A DNA stretch of 64,000 nt from Polyangium jinanense (GTDB taxonomy: Bacteria; Myxococcota; Polyangia; Polyangiales; Polyangiaceae), in contig NZ_JAGTJJ010000056.1 of assembly GCF_028435365.1 (NCBI RefSeq), forward strand, positions 17,083 to 81,082, in the 5' to 3' direction. This document shows, in pieces, positions 1-7,954 of the stretch (position 1 is the stretch's first letter; each line of letters begins with the position of its first letter). Made by a program: the position numbers and the translations under genes. Below the pieces are notes generated by a model. That model was given only the letters and a program-made list of their open reading frames with translations, ran no database searches and was not told the DNA's origin.

Positions 1-843
1 CAGGCCCTGTTCGACGGGGGCGTCCTCAGCGTTCAGGTCTACGATCCCGAGAGCCGCACCAAGGAGGCGAACACTGGCTGGGAGCAACTCTGGCAGATAC
101 CTTTCGATCGGCTTGCCGATTACAGGCTGCTGAAAGACTCCCAGGTCGTCGCCCAGGGGTTCATGCACCTCATCGAGCAGACGTTTCTGGAGGGTAAGAC
201 CGCACGGTTGCCCACCATCCGGTACGATCCGCTCCAGAACGAAGCGGTTTGTCACGGGCGTGTCCGCTGGGTCGCCTCGGCGCTCCACCCGGTCAAGGAT
301 GCAAACGGTGAGGTGTGCGAGGTGGTGCAGGTCCATTTCGACGTCGGCGAGCTCAAGGACTCGGAGGAGGAGCTGCGGCAGAAGAAGGAGCAGCTCGAGG
401 CCGCCGTTGCAATGCGAACCGCGGAGCTTTCGGAGCAGCTTCGCTTCAGCGAGGAGCAGCAGCACGCGATCGCCGCGCTGTCCACGCCCGTGCTGCGGAT
501 CTGGAAGGGCATCCTCGCGCTGCCACTGATCGGACGCATCGATGCGGCAAGAGGCGCGCGCATCCTCGAAGTCCTGCTCCGGTCGATCGTGGAGACGAGC
601 GCGGAGACGGTCATCCTCGACGTCACAGGCGTGCCCGTTCTCGATGCGGACGCGGCACGATATCTGCGCGACGCGGTGCGCGCCGCCGAATTGCTGGGCG
701 CGCAGTGCATGATCGTAGGCATCTCCACGGAAACGGCGCGCACGCTGGTGGACAATGACCTCGGGTTCGAGAATGTACGCACATTTGCGAGCCTGCAGGA
801 AGGTTTGCGTCGCTCGCTGATACGCCGCGACGTGAGGAGATGA
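1..843 (+). CDS. PAS-STAS regulator (RsbR-like), 5' partial
   Basis: The reading frame is open from base 1, so the start lies upstream of the window. The visible part begins with the end of a PAS-like sensor domain, continues through a charged coiled-coil linker (roughly bases 350-460) and ends in a STAS domain of about 110 residues (from 'PVLRIWKGILALPL' to 'FASLQEGLRRSLI'). The order PAS, coiled coil, STAS is that of RsbR-type stressosome or sigma-regulatory proteins, in which the STAS domain is a phosphorylatable partner-binding module. No kinase or phosphatase partner is seen downstream, so any pathway is inference. The missing N-terminus could carry further sensor domains. Confidence in the STAS call is high. 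Confidence 0.85.
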   Translation, partial: QALFDGGVLSVQVYDPESRTKEANTGWEQLWQIPFDRLADYRLLKDSQVVAQGFMHLIEQTFLEGKTARLPTIRYDPLQNEAVCHGRVRWVASALHPVKDANGEVCEVVQVHFDVGELKDSEEELRQKKEQLEAAVAMRTAELSEQLRFSEEQQHAIAALSTPVLRIWKGILALPLIGRIDAARGARILEVLLRSIVETSAETVILDVTGVPVLDADAARYLRDAVRAAELLGAQCMIVGISTETARTLVDNDLGFENVRTFASLQEGLRRSLIRRDVRR

Positions 844-1042
844 CGTCCACGGGAGCGGCCAATCCGTCGTGAGCCGCATGCTCGTCAGCCAAGTTGAGCG
901 CGCAGGGCCACTTCGGTTAGCGTGCCGCCATGCGTGACCGCTTCGGCAAGATCGTCTCGTTTGTCGGGGGGGCGGCGCTCGTCGCCGTCTTCGGCACGCT
1001 CGGTGCGGGCGCCTGGCGCGACTACCGCATGGCCGGCGCTGG

Positions 1043-1666
1043 GTGTCGGTCGAGGGCGCCGCGTGGCGTTGCGCGGATCTCCTGGGCCACGTGAGCGACG
1101 GCGCGGCATTTTTGCCCGCGCGCGCGGAGGACGGCTCGACGGTGGTCGCGCGCTTCGATCGCCCCATCCAATGCGACGCCGTCGCCGCGCATCCGCTGAC
1201 CGGCATCATCGAGCCCATGACGCCCGAGCGCGCGGCCGATCTGCGCGCGGCTGGTCTCGCGCTCGCGGACGGCGCGCAGCTGCGGACGCTGGACGTCTGC
1301 ACGTCCTGCGGCAAGGACAACGCGCGGCTCGGCGTCCTCGTGTGCACCTGCTTCGTGCTCCTGGGCCTCTTCCTCTACCCGCTGCGCCGCGCCTACCAAT
1401 CGCTGCGGGGCCGAGCCGACGCGTCGCTGCAGGCGGCGATCCAGGCAGCGCCGCAGGCGGCCCAGGCCGACCGGACGGTGCGGGCGTGGGGAGGCGCGGC
1501 GCTGGCGGTGGGAGCGCTGGCGTTCGCGCTGGGGGATGGATGGATGGCGTACGGGATCGTGCCGATGCGGTGGATCGGCGTGGTGGCGCTGCTGCTGGGC
1601 GGATGGATGATGGCGTTTCCGGCGCGGTACCGGGCGCTGGCCGCGCGGGCGAAGGGACGGGTCTGA
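1043..1666 (+). CDS. Integral membrane protein, possibly frameshifted at its 5' end
   Basis: From the GTG at 1043 the product is 207 residues. It has a soluble first third and at least three hydrophobic helices: 'LGVLVCTCFVLLGLFLYPL', a second at about bases 1495-1560, and a third around 1575-1625. I do not recognise the family; bacterial GIDE-like membrane proteins are a weak alternative. An ATG at 930 in another frame encodes a typical N-terminal membrane helix ('KIVSFVGGAALVAVFGTL') that stays open to about 1030, right where this frame begins. The true gene may therefore run 930-1666 with one frameshift near 1030. No good ribosome site precedes either start. Confidence 0.55.
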   Translation: MSVEGAAWRCADLLGHVSDGAAFLPARAEDGSTVVARFDRPIQCDAVAAHPLTGIIEPMTPERAADLRAAGLALADGAQLRTLDVCTSCGKDNARLGVLVCTCFVLLGLFLYPLRRAYQSLRGRADASLQAAIQAAPQAAQADRTVRAWGGAALAVGALAFALGDGWMAYGIVPMRWIGVVALLLGGWMMAFPARYRALAARAKGRV

Positions 1667-1672
1667 CGCCGC

Positions 1673-2710
1673 TCAGCGCCCGCAGGCCAGCATCGGGAGG
1701 ATGGCGTCCTCGATCAGGTGCGTCGTCTGCTGGTGCATGCCGCGCATGTTGTAGTTCGTGCGGGTCACGACCACCGCCGCGTCGAGCGCCGGGAACATCA
1801 CCACCGCATTGCCGCCGTTGCCGCCCATGAACCAGCCCGTCTGCGCGCCGCACGGCGTCTGGTACACGCGCGTCCAGAACAGGTAGCCATAGTGCTGTTC
1901 GGGCATCGCCTCGCGGTGCACCGAAAGCGCCGCGTCGACGAAGGCCGCCGGCACGACCTGCGCCCCGCCCGCCCGGCCGTGCGCGAGCACGAGCCGCGCG
2001 AGCGCCGCGAGGTCACGCGTGCGCAGCCGCAGCCCCCCGCCCGTCATGATCTCGCCGGTCGGCGATTTCGAGAATTCCCAGCGCGTGATCCCGAGCGGCG
2101 CGAACAGGTGCTCCGCCATGAAACGGTCGATCGGCTGGTGCGCTGCGCGCTGGACGATCTGGCCGAGCAGGAACACCCCCGCGGTGCAGTAGTGCCACGG
2201 CCCGCGCCCGCTTGCGTCACGCTGGTAGTCCGCGCGCACCGGCACGTCGACCGCCCAGCGCGCCCATTCCTGCTTCGGGTACATCTTCTCTTCGTTGCCG
2301 GGCGATGCTTCGTCGTCGTCGTTGCAGTCGAGCGCCGACGACATCGTCAACAAGTCCTCGATCGTAATCGCCGCCTTGCCCGGCTCGTCGTGCGCGAACG
2401 GCCCGAGGTCCGAAAGGTACGCGAACGCCGGCGCGTCGAGCCCCGGCAGCGCGTGGCGTTCGATTGCGATCCCGACCGCGAGCGCGGTCAACGATTTCGT
2501 CGCCGAGCGCGTGTCGTGCAGCGTCTCCGGCGTCGCGCCGGCGAAGTATTGCTCGTATTCGACCTGACCGCCGCGCGTGACGAGCACGCTTGTCGTCTTC
2601 GGCGCGTCGCCGCGCGCGAGCGCCCCGGCGATGCCGTCGTAGCGCGCCGGGCTGGCGCCACATCCCCACAGAAACAAGGCAATGAGCACGATCCACATGC
2701 CCCTGGCCAT
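1673..2710 (-). CDS. Serine hydrolase, beta-lactamase class C family lipoprotein
   Basis: The product is 345 residues, starting at the ATG that opens with MARGMWIVLIALFLWGC, a short signal with a lipobox-like Cys17. The catalytic SxxK is visible as S69-A-T-K72. The family's YxN motif reads Y-C-T in 'HYCTAGVFLLG', so the usual Asn is replaced by Thr. The last motif is 'MGGNGGNAV', a GxxG-type variant of KTG/HxG. These features fit the broad class C beta-lactamase/esterase/6-aminohexanoate hydrolase superfamily rather than a true antibiotic beta-lactamase. It is the third gene of a minus-strand run after TetR and AraC regulators, 50 bases after the AraC stop. The substrate is unknown. Confidence 0.8.
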   Translation of the reverse strand: MARGMWIVLIALFLWGCGASPARYDGIAGALARGDAPKTTSVLVTRGGQVEYEQYFAGATPETLHDTRSATKSLTALAVGIAIERHALPGLDAPAFAYLSDLGPFAHDEPGKAAITIEDLLTMSSALDCNDDDEASPGNEEKMYPKQEWARWAVDVPVRADYQRDASGRGPWHYCTAGVFLLGQIVQRAAHQPIDRFMAEHLFAPLGITRWEFSKSPTGEIMTGGGLRLRTRDLAALARLVLAHGRAGGAQVVPAAFVDAALSVHREAMPEQHYGYLFWTRVYQTPCGAQTGWFMGGNGGNAVVMFPALDAAVVVTRTNYNMRGMHQQTTHLIEDAILPMLACGR

Positions 2711-2760
2711 GTCATGTTGCGCCGTCCACGTCTTGTACGCGCGCAACCTCGTGGCCCGCC

Positions 2761-3633
2761 CTAGCCACGGTACTGCCGGCGGTACGCGCCCGGGCTCGTC
2801 GCGAACGTCCGCGCGAACGTGCGCGTCAGGTGGCTCTGGTCGACGAAGCCGCACGCCGTCGCGATCTCCGCGAGCGGCCGCCCGGTCGTACGCACCAGAA
2901 GCGCCGCACGTTCGATCCGGCAGCGCCGCACGTACTCGCCCGGCGTGCAGCCAAAAAACCGCCGAAACATGCGCGCGAGGTAGACCGGGTGCACCCCCGC
3001 CGCCGCCGCGACCTCCGCCATCGTCAGCTCGTCGCGCGACCGATCGTGCAGCACCTCGCGCGCTCGGGCGAGCCAGCGCGGCGGCCGCCGTTCCACCGCG
3101 TGCGCGCGGCTGAACGTGCCAAAAAGCTCCAGGCAAAGCGCCTCGAGCGCCAGCGCGTCGCCCCCTTGCGCTGCGAACGCCGCGATCCGGTGCGCGATCG
3201 CGAGGGCGGCCGGCTCCCACATGCGGATCGCCGCCTCGCTCGGCGCCGCCACCTCCGCCGCCTCCGCGAACCGCGCCGCCGACACCGACACGCCCGCAAA
3301 TCGGCCGCAGTGCTCCGGGAACGTGTCCTCGTGCGTCGTCCCCGGCGGGTTGTAGATCAGCGCGGGCTCCGCGTGCAGGTGCCCCGCACCACGCGCCGAC
3401 GACAGATAATGACCGTCGAGGAGCAAGATGAAGTGCGCGTCCTCGTGCGTGTGGCGCGCGACCGGCCGCGCTGGATCCGCCGCCGCGATCGAGAGCGAGA
3501 AGCCCGCGACGTCGCGACGCACCTCGCGCGTGCCGAAGAACTCTCCGTGCTGCAGCATCGGCTGGGCCACCGATCGAGGATGCGACACCGAGCGTGCAGC
3601 GAATCCAAATGGGTCTGGAAAGTCAAGCCCCAT
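2761..3633 (-). CDS. AraC family transcriptional regulator
   Basis: The C-terminal ~100 residues form two helix-turn-helix motifs: 'LTMAEVAAAAGVHPVYLARM' and, after 'RPLAEIATACGFVDQSHLTR', the usual F-R/K-x-x-G-x-x-P-x-x-Y/R-R ending (TSPGAYRRQYRG). The N-terminal ~150 residues are a cupin-like effector domain with 'HTHEDAHF' and 'YNPPGTTHED'. The ATG at 3633 overlaps the stop of the upstream TetR gene by 11 bases, suggesting translational coupling; an internal ATG at 3558 is the alternative start. The downstream serine hydrolase is the natural candidate target. The ligand cannot be read from sequence. Confidence 0.85.
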   Translation of the reverse strand: MGLDFPDPFGFAARSVSHPRSVAQPMLQHGEFFGTREVRRDVAGFSLSIAAADPARPVARHTHEDAHFILLLDGHYLSSARGAGHLHAEPALIYNPPGTTHEDTFPEHCGRFAGVSVSAARFAEAAEVAAPSEAAIRMWEPAALAIAHRIAAFAAQGGDALALEALCLELFGTFSRAHAVERRPPRWLARAREVLHDRSRDELTMAEVAAAAGVHPVYLARMFRRFFGCTPGEYVRRCRIERAALLVRTTGRPLAEIATACGFVDQSHLTRTFARTFATSPGAYRRQYRG

Positions 3634-4297
3634 GACGCGGGCCCTCGCACGCCGGCTCTGACGGCTCGTCTCTCGGCGCGGCTTCGAGGCCCGCGACAAT
3701 GAGCTGGATCCCGTAGCGGAACCGCGCATCGAGGTCGGCGTCGAGCAAGTCTGTGGAAGCCTCTCCGAGGTGCGGGTACGCGCCGCGGGCGAGCGCCGCC
3801 CGGAGGTGTTCCGGATCGACCTTGCCGCCCTCCGTACCGGGAGGCGGCGCCAGGGCTTGCTCCTCGAGGGTGAAGCCGATCGTGTAGTAGACCATCGTCC
3901 AGGTCCCCCACGCGGCGGCGCGCGGCGAAAGCCCTGCCTCGCGCAGCGCGCCGACCCACGTGTCCGCGAAGCGGAGCGTGTTCTCCTGCGTCACGTAGGT
4001 TCCCGCGAAGACCCGCGCTCCGTCGCGGTGCGCGAGCAGCGCCCGGCGGAGCCGCTCGGCCATGTGGGCCGCCCGGTCCATCCACGTGAGCCCCTCCGGG
4101 GCGCGGGCCACGCAGTCCGCCAGCATGGCTTCCGCCATGGCGTCGAGCAGCTCCTGCTTGTTCTTCACATGCCAGTAGAGCGTGGCCGCCTGCACGTTCA
4201 GCTCCTGCCCGAGCCGGCGCATCGTCAGCGCGTCGAGACCGACCTCGTCCAGGAGGTGCAGCGCCGTCGAAACCACCTGCTCGCGTCGTAGTCGCAT
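3623..4297 (-). CDS. TetR family repressor with TetR_C-type effector domain
   Basis: The product is 224 residues. The N-terminal helix-turn-helix is clear: 'GLDALTMRRLGQELNVQAATLYWHVKNKQELLDAM'-type sequence spans about residues 19-53, with the Y-W-H-V-K signature of the TetR/TetR_C subgroup. The ligand-binding half resembles tetracycline-repressor-type domains. The gene is divergent from a flavin monooxygenase, and the 137-base gap between them holds two palindromic sites, the layout of a self-regulated repressor controlling a resistance or detoxification enzyme. It also starts a minus-strand run with AraC and serine hydrolase genes. Confidence 0.88.
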   Translation of the reverse strand: MRLRREQVVSTALHLLDEVGLDALTMRRLGQELNVQAATLYWHVKNKQELLDAMAEAMLADCVARAPEGLTWMDRAAHMAERLRRALLAHRDGARVFAGTYVTQENTLRFADTWVGALREAGLSPRAAAWGTWTMVYYTIGFTLEEQALAPPPGTEGGKVDPEHLRAALARGAYPHLGEASTDLLDADLDARFRYGIQLIVAGLEAAPRDEPSEPACEGPRHGA

Positions 4298-4373
4298 CGC
4301 AGCTCCTCGTTCTTTCCTTCCTTCGTGCCGTTCTGCCCCGCCCGAGCCGGGAAGGCGAGCCCGCGCCGCCTCC

Positions 4374-4379
4374 TTGACT
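4374..4379 (+). promoter_or_regulatory. Putative -35 element of the monooxygenase promoter
   Basis: TTGACT lies directly before and partly inside the first TetR-type palindrome. A plausible but poor -10 (TACTCT at 4396) follows at 16 bases. Repressor binding at either palindrome would occlude this promoter. Confidence 0.4.
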
Positions 4380-4394
4380 CTAACACTGTTCGAG
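4378..4394. promoter_or_regulatory. TetR operator, imperfect copy
   Basis: CTCTAACACTGTTCGAG is an inverted repeat with 7-base arms and a 3-base centre, with one mismatch. It shares its left arm with the perfect palindrome 20 bases downstream. Confidence 0.65.
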
Positions 4395-4397
4395 TTA

Positions 4398-4414
4398 CTC
4401 TAACGTTGTTAGAG
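4398..4414. promoter_or_regulatory. TetR operator, perfect copy
   Basis: CTCTAACGTTGTTAGAG is a perfect inverted repeat (7-base arms, 3-base spacer) between the divergent tetR-like and monooxygenase genes. It sits 20 bases, about two helical turns, from the imperfect copy at 4378-4394, so two dimers could bind on one face of the DNA. Confidence 0.75.
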
Positions 4415-4434
4415 TTAGAGACCTGGAGGGTTCC

Positions 4435-5931
4435 ATGGTGACGGACACGGACGTGGTGATCGTGGGGGCAGGCCCGGTCGGGCTGATGCTGGCGTGCGAG
4501 CTCGCGCTCGCGAGGGTCCGGGTACGCGTGCTGGAGCAGCGGACGGCGCGGATGGAGCAGTCGCGCGCGCTCACGCTGCACCCGCGCAGCCTCGAGATTC
4601 TCGACCAGCGCGGGATCGTGGGCCGCTTCCTGGAACGCGGAATCCCGATCCCCACGGGGCATTTCGCGATGCTCGACACCCGGCTCGACTTCTCGCGCCT
4701 CGACACGGGGCACCCCTACACGCTGTTTTTGCCCCAGGCCCGCAGCGAGGAGCTCCTGGAGGCGCGGGCGCGGGAGCTGGGCGCCGAGATCCTGCGCGGC
4801 CACGCGGTCGTCGAGGTCACGGAGCGGGAAGGAAGCGTCGCGCTGCGGGTCGAGGGCCCCGAGGGCCTGCGCGACGAACGCGCGAGTTACGCCGTGGGCT
4901 GCGACGGGGCGGCGAGCGTGGTGCGCCGCTCGGTCGGCATCGCCTTTCCGGGGAGCGAGACGACGCTGACGGCTTTCCTTGGCGACGTCGAGGTGGCGGA
5001 ACACCCTGCCAGGCCGGGCTCCCGCGTGGGCCCGCATGGCGGCGTGATGGTGGTCCCTCTCGGCGACGGAGGTTACCGCTTCGTCGTATTCGATCCGCAG
5101 AGGATGCACGCGGACAGGTCCGAGCCGGTCACGCTGGACGAGCTGCGGAGCTCCGTGCAGCGGATCCTCGGCACGGACTTCGGAATGCGCGACCCTCGCT
5201 GGCTGTCGCGGTTCGGCAACGCGACGCGGCTTTCGGAGCGATATCGCAGAGGGCGCGTCTTTCTCGCGGGCGACGCCGCGCACATCCATTTCCCCGCCGG
5301 CGGCCAGGGGCTCAACGTCGGTCTGCAGGACGCGATGAACCTCGGCTGGAAGCTCGCAGCCGCCGTGAAAGGCTGGGCGCCGCCCCACCTGCTCGACAGC
5401 TACCACGAAGAGCGACACCCCGTCGGCCGCGCGCTTTCGCGCAACACGGAGGCCCAGACCAGGCTCATGGACGTCTCGGATCCCGGCCTGGCCCTCCGCG
5501 AGATCATGAACGACCTGCTCGGCATCGAAGCCGTGAACCGGCGCCTCGCCGGGCAGATCAGCGCGCTCGACATCGCTTATCCTCCTGCCGCGGGCGCCGC
5601 GGCGCACGCATGGGTCGGCAAGAGGGCACCCGACCGCGCGCTCGAGTCGGGGCGCGGCGCGACGCGCCTCTACGAGCTCTTGCACGCGGGTCGGTACGTG
5701 CTGCTCGATTTCGCCGACGACGCAGAGCTCCAGACCACGAGCGAGGCGTGGAGGGATCGCGTCGACGTCATCCAGGCGAAGGTCGCGGCCCCGCAGACCG
5801 ATCTATCTGCTATCGATGCGCTCCTGGTGAGGCCGGACGGGCACGTCGCCTGGGCGAGCGACGGCGAAAGGCGCGCGACACGCCTCGACGATCTCCGGGC
5901 TGCGCTCATGCACTGGTGCGGGCCCGCGTGA
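4435..5931 (+). CDS. FAD-dependent aromatic monooxygenase (Rox/TetX-like)
   Basis: The product is 498 residues of the class A flavoprotein monooxygenase family (FAD_binding_3). The three diagnostic motifs are present: the dinucleotide-binding GxGxxG in 'VIVGAGPVGLMLACELA' at the N-terminus, a DG motif in 'GCDGAASVVRRSVG', and the GD motif in 'VFLAGDAAHIHFPAGGQGLN'. 'SYHEERHPVG' and a thioredoxin-like C-terminal domain are typical of rifampicin monooxygenase and phenol-hydroxylase-like members. A GGAGG-type ribosome site precedes the ATG. The divergent TetR gene suggests induction by a toxic aromatic compound, perhaps an antibiotic. The exact substrate cannot be inferred. Confidence 0.85.
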   Translation: MVTDTDVVIVGAGPVGLMLACELALARVRVRVLEQRTARMEQSRALTLHPRSLEILDQRGIVGRFLERGIPIPTGHFAMLDTRLDFSRLDTGHPYTLFLPQARSEELLEARARELGAEILRGHAVVEVTEREGSVALRVEGPEGLRDERASYAVGCDGAASVVRRSVGIAFPGSETTLTAFLGDVEVAEHPARPGSRVGPHGGVMVVPLGDGGYRFVVFDPQRMHADRSEPVTLDELRSSVQRILGTDFGMRDPRWLSRFGNATRLSERYRRGRVFLAGDAAHIHFPAGGQGLNVGLQDAMNLGWKLAAAVKGWAPPHLLDSYHEERHPVGRALSRNTEAQTRLMDVSDPGLALREIMNDLLGIEAVNRRLAGQISALDIAYPPAAGAAAHAWVGKRAPDRALESGRGATRLYELLHAGRYVLLDFADDAELQTTSEAWRDRVDVIQAKVAAPQTDLSAIDALLVRPDGHVAWASDGERRATRLDDLRAALMHWCGPA

Positions 5932-5969
5932 GATTGGCCGGTCGACGGGAATGATGCTGGGATGGACGC

Positions 5970-6989
5970 CTAGCCATCCGCGCGCAGCGGCCGTACCTCC
6001 GCGCCCTTGATCTCCAGCACTTCGGGTTTGCCGCCGTAAAACTTCGACATCCCTACGTCGATACGAAAGACTTGCTCGTCGCACGCGGAGGTGATGCCGC
6101 CGCGCTGCACCGTGTGTCCGACGACCATACGCTTGGCTGGGATCATCGCCAGGGTCTCCTTCAGCACGCGACAGTCGTCCGGACCGGTCGTAGCCGAGTA
6201 TCGCCGCAGCCAAACAGGGCCATCCTCCGCGGTGATGATCGCGGGCAAATCCTTCGCGGAGCCGTCCATCCACGCGCTCGCCTCGCGGTTCATGCGATCG
6301 ATGCCGTAACGAACGTGCTTGGGTGAGATGCCCCCATGAACGAAGACCGTGTCGCCGACGACGGCGACGAGGTTGCGCTTCGCGAGCTTCTTCGCATACG
6401 GGCCTCCTGGAAGGAACGCGGCGGCGCGCGCCTTGCCCGGCGCAGGCACCCGCTCGAGGCGCGGATCCGTGGTCGTGACGCCCGAGATCCCCACGAAATC
6501 CTTGAATGCGTCGTCGGTCACGTAGCGGAGGTCGACCTGCACGTTCATCACCTCGTGATTGCCGTTGAGCGCGATCACGGCGCCGCCCGTGAGTTTGGCC
6601 TCGTCGGCGAGGCGCTCGAAGAGATCGACGATGTCCCGATCCTCGTCGCCACGATCGATCTCGTCCCCGGTCTGCACGACCATGAGATCCTTGCCAATCC
6701 AGCGATCCTTCTCATCGATCGCCCCAGCCATCCGGAGCGCCACGCGTGTCGCCGCGAGGTCGCCGTGGAGGTCACCAATGGCGACGATCCTTGCCGGTGC
6801 GGGAATGCGCTGGACCGGCTCGGGTTGCGGCGTTGTGGCGGTCGCCGTGGGGGCGCTCGCGCCGGGGCCAGCCTTCGGTCCCATGGTGCTCGGGGGGACC
6901 GCGGGATTCGGCTCCGGGATGCTTTTGTCGCAGCCGATGAGGGCGGAGGCGAGGATAACCAGGGAAAGGGAGCGGATCTGCGCGTGCAT
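5970..6989 (-). CDS. PPP-family metallophosphatase lipoprotein
   Basis: The ATG beginning MHAQIRSLSLVILASALIGC gives a signal peptide with a good lipobox (A-L-I-G-C), so I prefer it to the GTG six codons upstream. A Pro-rich linker precedes the phosphatase domain. The metal-binding motifs of the PPP/calcineurin-like superfamily are in order: 'GDLHGD', 'GDEIDRGDEDRD' and 'NGNHE', with later His in 'VGHTV' and 'FVHGG'. The arrangement resembles bacterial Shewanella-like phosphatases. It is expected to be a lipid-anchored periplasmic or outer-membrane enzyme dephosphorylating peptides or small molecules. It stands alone and converges on the monooxygenase. Confidence 0.82.
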   Translation of the reverse strand: MHAQIRSLSLVILASALIGCDKSIPEPNPAVPPSTMGPKAGPGASAPTATATTPQPEPVQRIPAPARIVAIGDLHGDLAATRVALRMAGAIDEKDRWIGKDLMVVQTGDEIDRGDEDRDIVDLFERLADEAKLTGGAVIALNGNHEVMNVQVDLRYVTDDAFKDFVGISGVTTTDPRLERVPAPGKARAAAFLPGGPYAKKLAKRNLVAVVGDTVFVHGGISPKHVRYGIDRMNREASAWMDGSAKDLPAIITAEDGPVWLRRYSATTGPDDCRVLKETLAMIPAKRMVVGHTVQRGGITSACDEQVFRIDVGMSKFYGGKPEVLEIKGAEVRPLRADG

Positions 6990-7070
6990 CGTCCTCGGGT
7001 CTACCACACGGCCCGCAGCTTGAAGAGCGCCATCGTCATCTCGCCCAAACGGGCTGACAAGCCGAGCGGT

Positions 7071-7110
7071 CCTTCCCTCGACAAACTCCTCCTTCCCTCC
7101 CCGGACAAAC
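7071..7110. repeat. Direct repeat upstream of the nuclease-ATPase operon
   Basis: CCTTCCCTCGACAAAC (7071-7086) is followed by CCTTCCCTCCCCGGACAAAC (7091-7110). The two are identical except for a 4-base insertion and lie 20-60 bases before the first gene of the operon. They could be binding sites for a regulator or part of the promoter. Confidence 0.45.
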
Positions 7111-7129
7111 GTGGTCTACTTTGCGGCGC

Positions 7130-7954
7130 ATGTCCCGTAAAGCTGTTCTTCTCGACCGGGTGGATGCGCAGCTCGTCGACGACGTCGAGCGCGCGGTACG
7201 CGCTGCAAAGGCGCTGCCTTCCACACGCCTTTCGCAGACCAAGCTCACTCCGCACGCCAGCGCGGAGCTCGTGCGACAGCTCGTCGCCCGCGGTCTCGAG
7301 CGCAGTCCGAAGACGATACGCGTTCCCCTCGCGGCGCAGATCGAGAGCCTCCTCCAGGGTGGCGCGCGCGTTCCGCTCAAGGACGTCGGAAAACGCGTCA
7401 AGGGAGGCACGAAGGCCGAGCTCGACGCCGCCCTCGCCAAGTTCATCCGCGAAGGACACGCGCGCGTCGTCGTACGAACCCAGGTGGAGGTGCTGGTCGG
7501 GCCCGCCGAGCGTGCGCTCGATCCAACCGAGATCGCACACCTCTCGAAGACGGCCGCGCAGGTCAGCAAGACGCTCAAGAAGGTCCAGGCCAAGGGCCTA
7601 CCACGCTCGATCTTGCAGGAAGATCTCGCGGCTCTCTTCGCGCCTCTCCAGCCCTCGCTTCGTCTCGCCGCGACGACGCCCGACCAAGCACCATCCACGC
7701 TCGTCGACGAGGCCCTGCGCCGCCTCGAGGATCCGGCGCTCAAGCTCGTGCGCATCCCGGATCTCGTGCGCGCCTTGTCCAGCCGTCTCTCGCTGGACGC
7801 CATCCACCGCGCGCTCGCCGAGGGCGCGAAGGACGGGACGCTGGAGCTGCGGCCGGAGGCTGGTGCCGAGTTCCTGAAGCCCGAGGACGTCCCACTCTGC
7901 CCGCCTGGTCCCCGTGGCACCGTCCTCTCCTACGCGAGGCGTGTTTCACCGTGA
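7130..7954 (+). CDS. Unknown protein, first gene of a nuclease/translocase operon
   Basis: This 274-residue protein matches no family I recognise. It is basic and mostly helical, with two or three segments that look like winged-helix units, for example 'VPLKDVGKRVKGGTKAELDAALAKF' around residues 80-105 and 'IPDLVRALSSRLSLDAIHRAL' around 210-230. The stop codon overlaps the start of the AAA ATPase gene, so the two are almost certainly translationally coupled. A DNA-binding or adaptor role in the three-gene system is inference. The ATG at 7130 is preferred to an upstream non-ATG codon at 7121. Confidence 0.75.
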   Translation: MSRKAVLLDRVDAQLVDDVERAVRAAKALPSTRLSQTKLTPHASAELVRQLVARGLERSPKTIRVPLAAQIESLLQGGARVPLKDVGKRVKGGTKAELDAALAKFIREGHARVVVRTQVEVLVGPAERALDPTEIAHLSKTAAQVSKTLKKVQAKGLPRSILQEDLAALFAPLQPSLRLAATTPDQAPSTLVDEALRRLEDPALKLVRIPDLVRALSSRLSLDAIHRALAEGAKDGTLELRPEAGAEFLKPEDVPLCPPGPRGTVLSYARRVSP

